NCBI GenBank assembly: GCA_016713365.1
Contig: JADJPG010000002.1
Coordinates: 124,001 to 188,000 of the forward strand
DNA from: Verrucomicrobiota bacterium
GTDB taxonomy: Bacteria > Verrucomicrobiota > Verrucomicrobiia > Limisphaerales > JADJPG01
Length of the DNA stretch: 64,000 bases
Direction: 5' to 3'
Shown: positions 22,502 to 30,144 of the stretch, in pieces
How the letters are laid out: every line of letters starts with the position of its first letter
How positions within the stretch are numbered: position 1 is the stretch's first letter
The notes under the pieces: generated by a model
The model's input: the letters and a program-made list of their open reading frames with translations, nothing else
What the model was told of the DNA's origin: nothing
The model's database searches: none
Made by a program: the position numbers and the translations under genes

Positions 22502-23005
22502 ATGGCCACCGTTTCCGAGCAATTAAGGCTCGCCCGCGAACAACAGCAACTTGATGTTTATCAGGTGGCCGAGATTACCAAAATCAAGACGGACCACATC
22601 CGCGCGCTCGAATCCGGCACCTACGACATCTTTCCCGCGCCCGTCTACATTCGCGGTTTTACCCGCACCTACGCGACAATGCTGAAGTTGGATGTCGCCC
22701 GTCTTCTCGCGGATCTCGATGCTGAATTATCCCGCGACGAGCGGTTCCGCGATCATCCTCCGTTGACCAACACACCCCGAAGTCCACTCGATTACGTGAT
22801 GCTGCAGCTGTCCCGCATGAACTGGCGGGTGGCGCTTGGATTGGTGGGCGGTCTGGTGGTCATTGTCGGCGTCGTCATTGCCGTCCGCAGCCGGTCCCAT
22901 ACTCCCGCGGATCCATTGAAGGACCTTGGTCCGGGTGTTTATCAGCCGCGGCAGGAGAAGAAGGGCGAAACCCTCCCGTTGCCGGCCACGCCGGCCAAAC
23001 GGTAA
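22502..23005 (+). CDS. RodZ-like helix-turn-helix membrane protein
   Basis: This 167-residue protein has a cytoplasmic Xre-type helix-turn-helix (residues 5-68; LRLAREQQQLDVYQVAEITKI, ALESGTYDIFPAPVYIRGF), a linker and one membrane helix (about 108-128). It ends with a short Pro/Lys-rich periplasmic tail. This is the RodZ layout, in which the HTH domain contacts MreB, but it lacks the large periplasmic beta domain of E. coli RodZ. It precedes rimO on the same strand. A role in cell shape is inferred from the family and from the full mre operon elsewhere in the window. Confidence 0.85.
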   Translation: MATVSEQLRLAREQQQLDVYQVAEITKIKTDHIRALESGTYDIFPAPVYIRGFTRTYATMLKLDVARLLADLDAELSRDERFRDHPPLTNTPRSPLDYVMLQLSRMNWRVALGLVGGLVVIVGVVIAVRSRSHTPADPLKDLGPGVYQPRQEKKGETLPLPATPAKR

Positions 23006-23103
23006 GCCAGCAGAACTGGGTAAGACCGGGCCCCATTGTCCTTCTCCTCGATTTTCCCGCATTGCCTTGCTGTTGCGGCTTCGCGTAAGTTTCGCGTTCC
23101 TTG

Positions 23104-24780
23104 ATGAAGACGGACAAAGCAAACCGCCCCGTTCGCGTGGGCTTGATCTCCCTCGGATGCGCCAAAAATCTGGTCGACGCCGAGATCATGCTCGGCTCGC
23201 TAATGAAGGGCGGCGTTGAGATCACGAACGACGCGACGCAGGCCGACGCGCTGATCGTGAACACCTGTTCGTTCATTGATGCCGCGCAGGAGGAGAGCGT
23301 GGACACGATTCTCGAATCCGCCGAAGTTCGCGAAGCCAATCATCGTGGCCAGGCGCTCATCGTTTCCGGCTGTCTGCCGCAACGGTTCCGTGAAGATCTC
23401 CCCAAGCTGCTGCCCGAAGTCGACGCTTTCATGGGCATTGATCAAGTGGCGCAGGTTGGCGAGATCGTGCAGCAGGCGTTGAACAACCGGGCCGGCAAGA
23501 TTGCTTCGCCGCCCAAGGCCAAAGCTGCCAAAGGCAAGGTTGCGGCGAAGCTGGCTGAGATCGACAAGAACCGTCCGGCGTCCGCCCACGATCACGAGGA
23601 ATCGCTGCGCGGCTCCGACAAGTTTGGCAAGACCAAGACCCTCGTCACACCGACGGCGGTTCCCGCCGGTCCGATCCTCGACGTAACGGCGCGTCCGACG
23701 TTCATTCCTGATTTCGGGACGCCGCGATTCCGTCTCACGCCGAAGCATTTTGCCTACGTGAAGATTGCCGAAGGCTGCAATCACCCGTGCAGCTTCTGCA
23801 TCATCCCGCGGATGCGCGGCAGCCATCGCAGTCGCACACAGGCGGACATTGTCCAGGAAGCCCGGCAGCTCATCGCGGACGGCGTGAAGGAGCTCAATCT
23901 GATCTCCCAGGATTCGACTTACTACGGTCTCGACCTGCGGGCGAACCACAGCCGCGCGATTTCGTCGCCGGAGAAGTTTAACGCCGCGGCGAAGTCACTG
24001 CCGGCGGACGCCACCACGCTCTGCACACTGTTGCGGGAGCTGAATGCGTTGCCGGGAGATTTCTGGATTCGCCTGCTCTACACGCATCCGGCGCACTGGA
24101 CCGATGAGCTCATCCAGACGATTGCAGACTGCCCGAAAGTGGCGCGCTACGTGGACATGCCGCTCCAGCACATCCACGAGAACATGCTCGAGCGGATGCG
24201 TCGCGAGACCTCGCAGCAATACATCGTGGATTTGATCGCGAAGATTCGCGCGGGCATCCCGGGTATCGCGATCCGCACGACGTTCATCGTCGGGTTTCCA
24301 GGCGAGACTGAGGCGTATTTCAAAACGTTGCTCGATTTCATTCGCGACACGAAGTTCGAGCGGCTTGGGGTGTTTTCCTACTCGAAGGAAGACGCGACCC
24401 GCGCTGCTGGCATGGCCGGGCAGATTCCTGATGCAACCAAGCAGAAGCGTCGTGAGCGCGCGATGGCCGAGCAGCACAAGGTGGCGGTGCAAGTCTCGGA
24501 ATCGTTTGTTGGTCGCACGATCCGGGTGCTCATCGAGCGCGAGGCAAATGCGAAGGAATTGACGGGTGCGAACATCAGCTCGTGGGAACACGGGCTGATT
24601 CGCGAGGCGGACGCACATGCGGCGCAGCTCAAGGGCCGCTACCTTCTGGCGCGTGGTGAGGCGGACGCGCCGGATATCGACGGACGTGTCTATGTTCGCG
24701 GAAAGCTTGCGGTTGGACAGTTCGCCCGGGTGAAGGTTATTGGCCACACCGATTACGATTTGATTGCCGAGCCCGCATGA
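23104..24780 (+). CDS. rimO: Ribosomal protein S12 methylthiotransferase RimO (with inserts)
   Basis: This radical-SAM enzyme methylthiolates Asp88 (E. coli numbering) of ribosomal protein S12. The N-terminal UPF0004 domain is present (ISLGCAKNLVDAEIMLG, NTCSFIDAAQEESVDTI, SGCLPQR), as is the radical-SAM triad Cys225-Cys229-Cys232 (GCNHPCSFCIIPRMRG) and a C-terminal TRAM domain (GRVYVRGKLAVGQFARVKVIGHTDYDL). At 558 residues it is about 110 longer than usual. Two inserts explain this: a Lys/Ala-rich linker at about 135-215, and about 30 residues after the YYGLDL motif. ATG 23104 is preferred over the adjacent TTG. Its last four bases overlap pgsA. Confidence 0.94.
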   Translation: MKTDKANRPVRVGLISLGCAKNLVDAEIMLGSLMKGGVEITNDATQADALIVNTCSFIDAAQEESVDTILESAEVREANHRGQALIVSGCLPQRFREDLPKLLPEVDAFMGIDQVAQVGEIVQQALNNRAGKIASPPKAKAAKGKVAAKLAEIDKNRPASAHDHEESLRGSDKFGKTKTLVTPTAVPAGPILDVTARPTFIPDFGTPRFRLTPKHFAYVKIAEGCNHPCSFCIIPRMRGSHRSRTQADIVQEARQLIADGVKELNLISQDSTYYGLDLRANHSRAISSPEKFNAAAKSLPADATTLCTLLRELNALPGDFWIRLLYTHPAHWTDELIQTIADCPKVARYVDMPLQHIHENMLERMRRETSQQYIVDLIAKIRAGIPGIAIRTTFIVGFPGETEAYFKTLLDFIRDTKFERLGVFSYSKEDATRAAGMAGQIPDATKQKRRERAMAEQHKVAVQVSESFVGRTIRVLIEREANAKELTGANISSWEHGLIREADAHAAQLKGRYLLARGEADAPDIDGRVYVRGKLAVGQFARVKVIGHTDYDLIAEPA

Positions 24781-25376
24781 ACCTGCCGAACAAGCTCACC
24801 GTTTCCCGGTTTGTTCTCACTGCGATCTTCATGGGTGCGGTCTTTTGGCGCTCGCCGTTGAATGACACCCTCGCGCTCTTCCTCTTCAGTGTGGCGAGTT
24901 TGACGGACTATTTCGACGGAAAGATTGCGCGCAGCCGGAATCTTATCACGAACTTCGGCGCGCTGATGGACCCGCTGGCGGACAAGATTCTTACCTGTGC
25001 CGCGTTCATCGCGTTGGTTGAACGTGGGCATTTGGTGAACAATGAGGTTGGAGTGAAGGTTCACGCGTGGATGGTGATCATTATCGTTTCTCGCGAGCTC
25101 GCGATCACTGGACTGCGTCTGCTCGCGGCGACAAAGCAGCTTGTCCTCGCGGCGGAACGTTATGGCAAGCACAAGACCATTTCGCAGATGACCGCCATCA
25201 TTGCTCTGCTGATGATGGACGCGTGTCCCGAGTGGGGGCAGTGGGCGAAGGTGGCGTTGATGCCGTGGCTGCCGTGGTTCTCCCGAGTCGCGCTGTGGAT
25301 CACGGTTCTGCTCACGTTCACTTCGGGGGCACTGTATCTCTGGCGGAATCGCGAGTCGTATCTGCGCGACATGTAA
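24777..25376 (+). CDS. pgsA: CDP-diacylglycerol-glycerol-3-phosphate 3-phosphatidyltransferase
   Basis: This 199-residue integral membrane enzyme makes phosphatidylglycerolphosphate from CDP-diacylglycerol. The CDP-alcohol phosphatidyltransferase motif D-x2-D-G-x2-A-R-x8-G-x3-D-x3-D is complete in LTDYFDGKIARSRNL...FGALMDPLADKI. There are about five membrane helices. The start overlaps rimO (ATGA), and the next gene carries phosphatidylglycerophosphatase A, which acts on the product, so the two form a pathway pair. Confidence 0.95.
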   Translation: MNLPNKLTVSRFVLTAIFMGAVFWRSPLNDTLALFLFSVASLTDYFDGKIARSRNLITNFGALMDPLADKILTCAAFIALVERGHLVNNEVGVKVHAWMVIIIVSRELAITGLRLLAATKQLVLAAERYGKHKTISQMTAIIALLMMDACPEWGQWAKVALMPWLPWFSRVALWITVLLTFTSGALYLWRNRESYLRDM

Positions 25377-25391
25377 TTTCCTTTCCAGGCC

Positions 25392-26129
25392 ATGAACGCA
25401 TCGCCGGGATCTTCTCCACTGCTCGCGTCGGTAATTGGCGGTTGGGAGGCAGTATTTCTCGTGGTGCTAATCCTTACTTGGTTCTGCGCTCGGCGCTTGC
25501 CAGAGCTGTGGTCTGGAATGAAACGCGGAATCGAGGAGTTCCAACGCGCGGTGCGCGAAGTCACCCATGAGATTCGCGGAGAGGAAGTTTCCTGCGAGGT
25601 AGGACGCGAAGATGACTGCAATGCGCGCCGCGATGAGTTATCCCTCTGGTTGGCGCAGGGTTTCGATGTGGGGCGAATTCCATTTGCCACCGGCACGTTT
25701 GGATCGCTCGTTGGCGTGCTTTGGTTTGCGTCCCTCCTGGTGCCGGGCAGCTTGTGGCTCTATGTCATCGGGATGTTGCTGGGTCTGGCCGCATCTGTGA
25801 AATATTGCGGTGAGGCGGAGCGAATTCTTGGAGAGCAGGATCCAGGATCCGTGGTGCTCGATGAAATCGCCGCGATCCCGATTTGCTTCCTGCCTTGGGT
25901 GTTGGTGGAACTTTGGCGACTGAATTCTATGCCGCCGGTCGAACTGTTCTTATCGGGCAACAGCCTGTGGAAGGCGATCGGCGTCTACGTCTTGTTCCGA
26001 GTGTTCGACATCTGGAAACCGTGGCCGGTGCGGCAGATCCAGAACCTGCCGGGCGGTTGGGGAGTGACCGCGGATGATGTGCTCGCGGCGTTCTACGTGG
26101 GGTTGGTCAGTCTGTTCTTTGTGCTCTGA
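25392..26129 (+). CDS. pgpA: TatA-like/phosphatidylglycerophosphatase A fusion protein
   Basis: Residues about 83-245 are phosphatidylglycerophosphatase A, which removes phosphate from phosphatidylglycerolphosphate (LWLAQGFDVGRIPFATGTFGSLVGV, VVLDEIAAIPICF, RVFDIWKPWPVRQIQNLPGG, TADDVLAAFYVGL). Residues about 15-65 have the form of a TatA/TatB subunit: a short hydrophobic segment, then RRLPELWSGMKRGIEEFQRAVREVTHEI, matching the LPE-x(2)-R-x-(L/G)-G-x(2)-I-x-(E/K)-F hinge and amphipathic helix. Ordinary PgpA begins near residue 82 here. The joint has no stop and no shift. It follows pgsA by 15 nt. A real fusion of an export subunit and a lipid phosphatase would be unusual. Confidence 0.85.
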   Translation: MNASPGSSPLLASVIGGWEAVFLVVLILTWFCARRLPELWSGMKRGIEEFQRAVREVTHEIRGEEVSCEVGREDDCNARRDELSLWLAQGFDVGRIPFATGTFGSLVGVLWFASLLVPGSLWLYVIGMLLGLAASVKYCGEAERILGEQDPGSVVLDEIAAIPICFLPWVLVELWRLNSMPPVELFLSGNSLWKAIGVYVLFRVFDIWKPWPVRQIQNLPGGWGVTADDVLAAFYVGLVSLFFVL

Positions 26130-26192
26130 CAGCGCGGACGACTCCCGACTTTTTCCTGTCCTTCGACGCCGCGTTTGCCCCACAACTTAGCC

Positions 26193-26897
26193 ATGTCGTC
26201 TGCTTTACCGCTGCTCAATCTGGAGAAAGTGTCCAAGTCCTTCGTGGCCGCAGAAGGCGCGGCTCCAGTGACGGTTCTTCGCGAACTCAGTTTTGAAATT
26301 GGAGCCGGCGAATCGGTGGCGATCATTGGTCCGTCCGGTTCGGGGAAGAGCACGTTGCTGAACATCATCGGAACGCTCGACCAGCCCAGCGCGGGCAAGT
26401 TGTGGCTCGATGGACGCGATTTGAGTCAGCTGAACGAAAACGAGCTGGCATTCGTGCGAAATCAACAGATTGGCTTCATCTTTCAGTCGCATCATCTCCT
26501 CCCACAATGTTCGGTCATCGAGAATGTGCTGGTCCCGACGATCGCGGATAAACGCGCGGGTCAGGCCAAGGACGTGACGGTTCGTGCGGAACAATTGCTG
26601 AAACGAGTTGGGCTGGGCGATCGGATGCATCACCGACCCGGTCAGCTTTCCGGCGGCGAACGGCAGCGGGTCGCCGTGGTGCGAGCGTTGATTAACCAGC
26701 CGAAGCTGCTGCTGGCGGACGAACCGACTGGGGCGTTGGATCGTGCGTCGGCGCAAGGATTGGCGCAATTGCTGGTGGAGTTGAACCGCGAGGAGAAGGT
26801 GACCTTGATCGTCGTGACCCACGCCATTAATCTCGCCCGGCAGATGGGGCGGTTGGTGGAAATGCGTGACGGTCAGCTGGTTTCCACTTTGGGCTGA
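26193..26897 (+). CDS. ABC transporter ATP-binding protein, LolD/MacB type
   Basis: This is a 234-residue nucleotide-binding subunit. Walker A (GPSGSGKST), Q-loop (GFIFQSHHLLPQCSVIENVL), signature (LSGGERQRVAVVRAL), Walker B (LLADEPTGALD) and the switch His (VVTHAINLARQMG) are all intact. The sequence is of the LolD group, which drives lipoprotein release toward the outer membrane, although it could equally serve a MacB/FtsE-like exporter. No permease gene lies next to it in this window, which is unusual. I took ATG 26193 rather than an upstream TTG. Confidence 0.93.
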   Translation: MSSALPLLNLEKVSKSFVAAEGAAPVTVLRELSFEIGAGESVAIIGPSGSGKSTLLNIIGTLDQPSAGKLWLDGRDLSQLNENELAFVRNQQIGFIFQSHHLLPQCSVIENVLVPTIADKRAGQAKDVTVRAEQLLKRVGLGDRMHHRPGQLSGGERQRVAVVRALINQPKLLLADEPTGALDRASAQGLAQLLVELNREEKVTLIVVTHAINLARQMGRLVEMRDGQLVSTLG

Positions 26898-27105
26898 GGT
26901 TTTGGCCGGGCCATTATCCGCAAAATTACGCAAAAATAACCCTTGCCATGAATGGCTATTCGGGCAGGGTAGCGGAGTCAGTTAGATAGCCTGTCGATTC
27001 AAGGCATGGAAAATCTTCAGTTGAACGTGATTCAGTGATGATTTGAAACCCGGCGGTCGGGAACAGCCCAGGAAGAGCAGTTAGCATCTAAGTAGATAAA
27101 TCATC

Positions 27106-27462
27106 ATGAGCACGAAACTGTATGTTGGGAATCTTTCCTTCAACACCACCGAGAACGATTTGCAGGACGCGTTTGCCCCTCACGGCACCGTCGCCAGCGT
27201 CGATCTCATCATGGACAAAATGACGGGCCGTTCCCGTGGTTTTGCCTTTGTCACCATGGACTCCCCTGAGTCCGCCAAGGCCGCGATTTCCGCGATGCAC
27301 GGCGCGCAGTTGGATGGCCGTCCGTTGACGGTCAACGAAGCCCGCCCGCGTGAAGAACGCGCCCCGCGCAGCAGCGGCGGCGGCGGATACGGCGGCGGCG
27401 GCCGCAGCGGCGGCGGTGGCTACGGTGGTGGCGGCGGACGCGAGCGCAGCAACCGCTACTAA
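27106..27462 (+). CDS. RNA-binding protein with one RRM and a Gly-rich tail
   Basis: This is a 118-residue single-RRM protein of the bacterial glycine-rich type. RNP2 (KLYVGNLSF, residues 4-12) and RNP1 (RGFAFVTM, about 45-52) are intact, giving single-stranded RNA binding. The last 35 residues are Arg/Gly repeats (GGGGYGGGGRSGGGG). Such proteins are cold-induced in cyanobacteria; expression here is unknown. A 208-nt leader (26898-27105) without a gene precedes it, and a hairpin terminator follows. Confidence 0.95.
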   Translation: MSTKLYVGNLSFNTTENDLQDAFAPHGTVASVDLIMDKMTGRSRGFAFVTMDSPESAKAAISAMHGAQLDGRPLTVNEARPREERAPRSSGGGGYGGGGRSGGGGYGGGGGRERSNRY

Positions 27463-27483
27463 CCTTCGGGTTGATTTCAGGGT

Positions 27484-27517
27484 GCGGGGTTCGTGAAAGC
27501 GAATCCCGCGCTTTTTC
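27484..27517 (+). terminator. Intrinsic terminator after the RRM gene
   Basis: GCGGGGTTCG (27484-27493) and CGAATCCCGC (27500-27509) pair with one G-T and a 6-nt loop, followed by five T residues (27512-27516). Confidence 0.85.
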
Positions 27518-27609
27518 TTTGAGTATCCGGGACGATTTGCCTGCTGGCGGTTCCGGATAACGGCAGACCACAGCAGGCGCGAGTCGAATGATTTTGCAGA
27601 GAGAATTGA

Positions 27610-27831
27610 ATGAGCCAGCAGGAACAACACATTGAGTTGGAAGGCCGGATTTTGACCGTGCTCGCGGGAACCATGTTTCGCGTCGAGCTCGACAACAAGC
27701 ATCAGGTGCTCGCCACCATTTCGGGCAAGATGCGCAAGCGCTTCATCCGCTTGACGGCCGGGGATCGCGTAAAGATGGAGATGTCGCCCTACGACCTGAA
27801 CAAGGCGCGCATCACTTACCGTCTCGGTTAA
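27610..27831 (+). CDS. infA: Translation initiation factor IF-1
   Basis: IF-1 is an OB-fold protein that occupies the ribosomal A site during initiation. The 73 residues contain the family segments EGRILTVLAGTMFRVEL, ISGKMRKRFIRL and GDRVKMEMSPYDLNKARITYR, at standard length. It is on its own, convergent with the BatA-type gene by 7 nt. Many bacteria encode it in or next to the ribosomal operon, but not here. Confidence 0.97.
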   Translation: MSQQEQHIELEGRILTVLAGTMFRVELDNKHQVLATISGKMRKRFIRLTAGDRVKMEMSPYDLNKARITYRLG

Positions 27832-27838
27832 TCGAGCG

Positions 27839-29947
27839 CTACGCCGGCGCCTGTTGACTGCGGCGCGTCAGCCAGCCGGCCAGCCACGTTTCCATCACCA
27901 GCACGACCAGCGCCGCCACCAGCAGCCAACGCCAGAGCTTCTGACGTTGCTCAAGCTCGGTGGCCTGTAAGTTAAGTTTCTTCTCCTCGTCCGCTTTCGC
28001 GGTCTTCAGTTCAGTCGTCTGCAAGGGCAGGCGTAATCTTTCCAGCTCCTCCAGCGTCATCGGGCTGGTCCGGCTTTCGGCAGGATCCAGGTTCACCGCG
28101 AAACGTTGAGTCGAAGTTCCGGAAACGATCGTATAGATGCCGGGAAGTTCGGTTTCAGAGAAGCGTCCCGGTGCCGCGAGCTTGGCTTCGGAACCATCGG
28201 GCTTGCGGATGGAAAAGGACTGAGCGGCATTCGTCGCCGAGAGCGGAACTGAATCACCCACGGCGTATTGCGCCAGCTGCGCCTTTACTCCGCCACTGAG
28301 ATCCAACAGAGAGAAGAGCAGGGGAACAAACTTGGAGGAGAGCGCGAGCTGGCTGTCAGTCGGGTTCCATCCGGAGGTCAGCACCAGGAGCGAACCTTTG
28401 CCCGCTGGAATCTGCAGCAGGGCGGGTGCGCCTTTGTCGAATCGTGCGATGATGCGCGCGTCTTTAAATTGGGATGCGTCAATCCGGCGATGTTTCCAGA
28501 AGTGGATCTTCGTGAAGTCGCTGAATCGCGGATCGGAAAACGGCGCCAGCAGCGGATGTTCGAAATCGAGCTGTCCCAGCAGGGCGTAACTTCCGCCTTC
28601 GGATTCTTCAGCCGCGATGCTGCCGAGTCCCACCAGATCACCAACCGTTCGGGACGAGGCGATCGATTTCATGACGATCAAGGCTGGCTTGCCGGCGGCG
28701 AGGAATTCGCGGACGGACGCCGTGGCTTCAGCGGAAAGAACGTCGCCGATGACCAGCAACGGAGCACCGAGAACATCTTCTGCGGGCAATGGCGCACTGG
28801 CCGGGCGCGCGATGACTTGAACGTTTTGACGGCGAGTTTCGGGAAACGCGCGTTTCAGATAGTAAAGCAGGCGCTGGGAATCCCGAGGGTCGTCGTCGCC
28901 GACGTAGACGACTTTTATCTGATCGGCCTTCGGTGGCACGTAGTGGACAGCGTTGTCGAATTCCTCTTCATCTCCAGCGAGGCGGAGGAATTCTGCTGAG
29001 GTTCCAGTGGGAGGTTTGGGTGCGGTGAATACGCGGTTCTGCCCTGGCGGCACGTAGGCGTTTACTGGCGTGCCGGCGAATCCTTTCTCGCCGGGGCGCG
29101 CCCAGCCGATTTGAAACTGCTCGCGTTTCGCATCGGAAGCATTTGTGACGCGAAGTTTGATGTCGTTGTCGCCGGCGGGCTTGCCGGAGTCTTCCTGCTC
29201 GGCCAGCACTTGCAGACCGGCGTTGGTCGGGCGTTTGGTTGCGACGGTTTCAACGGTGACTTCGATGCCGCGGGGCCAGTCGAAGCCTTGCAAGCCGTCC
29301 AGCTTCGCTCCTTCCTGCAGGTCGGAGATGATGACGATCTTTCTCGGGCCGGCGGATTTCTCCGGCGCATTCCCGGAGTTGTCTTCCAATGCATCGACGG
29401 AGGCGAGCAATCCGTGACCTATGTGCGTGCCGGACCAGCCGGGTTGGGCAGCGGCGATGCGTTCCAAGGCTACGTTGACGCGATCAGAGGAGGGCGTGGC
29501 GGACCATTGTTCAAAACTTAGAAGCGGGCGCGCGGTTCGATCGAAAAGATAAACGGCAACTGAATCAGCCGGGGTGGCGCGGCGAACGGCAGCTTCCGCG
29601 CGGGCGCGGGCGTCGGCCCAGAGTCCGTCGCGACGCATGCTGGCGCTGGCGTCGAGCAGGACGACCATGCGCTGGCCTTGGCCGGCAGCATTGTCGGCGG
29701 CCACGGGTTTCTGGATAAACGGCCGCGCGAAGCCCAGCGCGAGGAGGGCCAGTACCAGGCAGCGGAGCAGGAGTAGAAGGATGTTTTCCACCTTGCTCGA
29801 CCGAGTGACTCGCGGCGGCGTGGGTTGGAGGAACATCAGCGAGCTGAAGGTGACTTTCTCGCGCGAGGTGCGGCGAATGAGATGGAAAATGATCGGTGCA
29901 GCGACCGCGAGCGCGCCAACCAGGAAGAGTGGAGCGAGAAAGCTCAT
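27839..29947 (-). CDS. BatA and von Willebrand factor A domain protein
   Basis: This 702-residue membrane protein begins with an N-terminal BatA module (FLAPLFLVGALAVAAPIIFHLIRRT...VTFSSLMFLQP) with two membrane helices. A VWA domain follows with a complete MIDAS-type start (VVLLDASASMRRDGLW), then a large beta/alpha-beta region with a glutamine-amidotransferase-like stretch. A C-terminal helix (WRWLLVAALVVLVMETWLAGWL) ends it. Bat proteins are often next to MoxR ATPases and are linked to periplasmic stress; no MoxR gene is next to it. Function is inferred only from architecture. Confidence 0.88.
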   Translation of the reverse strand: MSFLAPLFLVGALAVAAPIIFHLIRRTSREKVTFSSLMFLQPTPPRVTRSSKVENILLLLLRCLVLALLALGFARPFIQKPVAADNAAGQGQRMVVLLDASASMRRDGLWADARARAEAAVRRATPADSVAVYLFDRTARPLLSFEQWSATPSSDRVNVALERIAAAQPGWSGTHIGHGLLASVDALEDNSGNAPEKSAGPRKIVIISDLQEGAKLDGLQGFDWPRGIEVTVETVATKRPTNAGLQVLAEQEDSGKPAGDNDIKLRVTNASDAKREQFQIGWARPGEKGFAGTPVNAYVPPGQNRVFTAPKPPTGTSAEFLRLAGDEEEFDNAVHYVPPKADQIKVVYVGDDDPRDSQRLLYYLKRAFPETRRQNVQVIARPASAPLPAEDVLGAPLLVIGDVLSAEATASVREFLAAGKPALIVMKSIASSRTVGDLVGLGSIAAEESEGGSYALLGQLDFEHPLLAPFSDPRFSDFTKIHFWKHRRIDASQFKDARIIARFDKGAPALLQIPAGKGSLLVLTSGWNPTDSQLALSSKFVPLLFSLLDLSGGVKAQLAQYAVGDSVPLSATNAAQSFSIRKPDGSEAKLAAPGRFSETELPGIYTIVSGTSTQRFAVNLDPAESRTSPMTLEELERLRLPLQTTELKTAKADEEKKLNLQATELEQRQKLWRWLLVAALVVLVMETWLAGWLTRRSQQAPA

Positions 29948-30144
29948 GCACCGCCAATTGAGAATCGAATGCGGCGAAATGCAAACGGCAAATGATTAAC
30001 TGGCTTGAATTTACAGTGGGGGATCGGCGTGGCGGGGTGTGAATTCCAATTCTCAATTGCAGAAACTTCTGGATTGCTTGGGTATTTGGGTTTTGGCACT
30101 GTGTCGCCAATTCCAAGAGGAGCGAGGATTGCTCCACATTTTGT

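Noticed and set aside
27355..27460. Gly-rich repeat in the RRM gene as a mobile or CRISPR-like repeat
   Set aside because: The GGC/GGT triplets are simply the coding of the Arg/Gly tail typical of this protein family.
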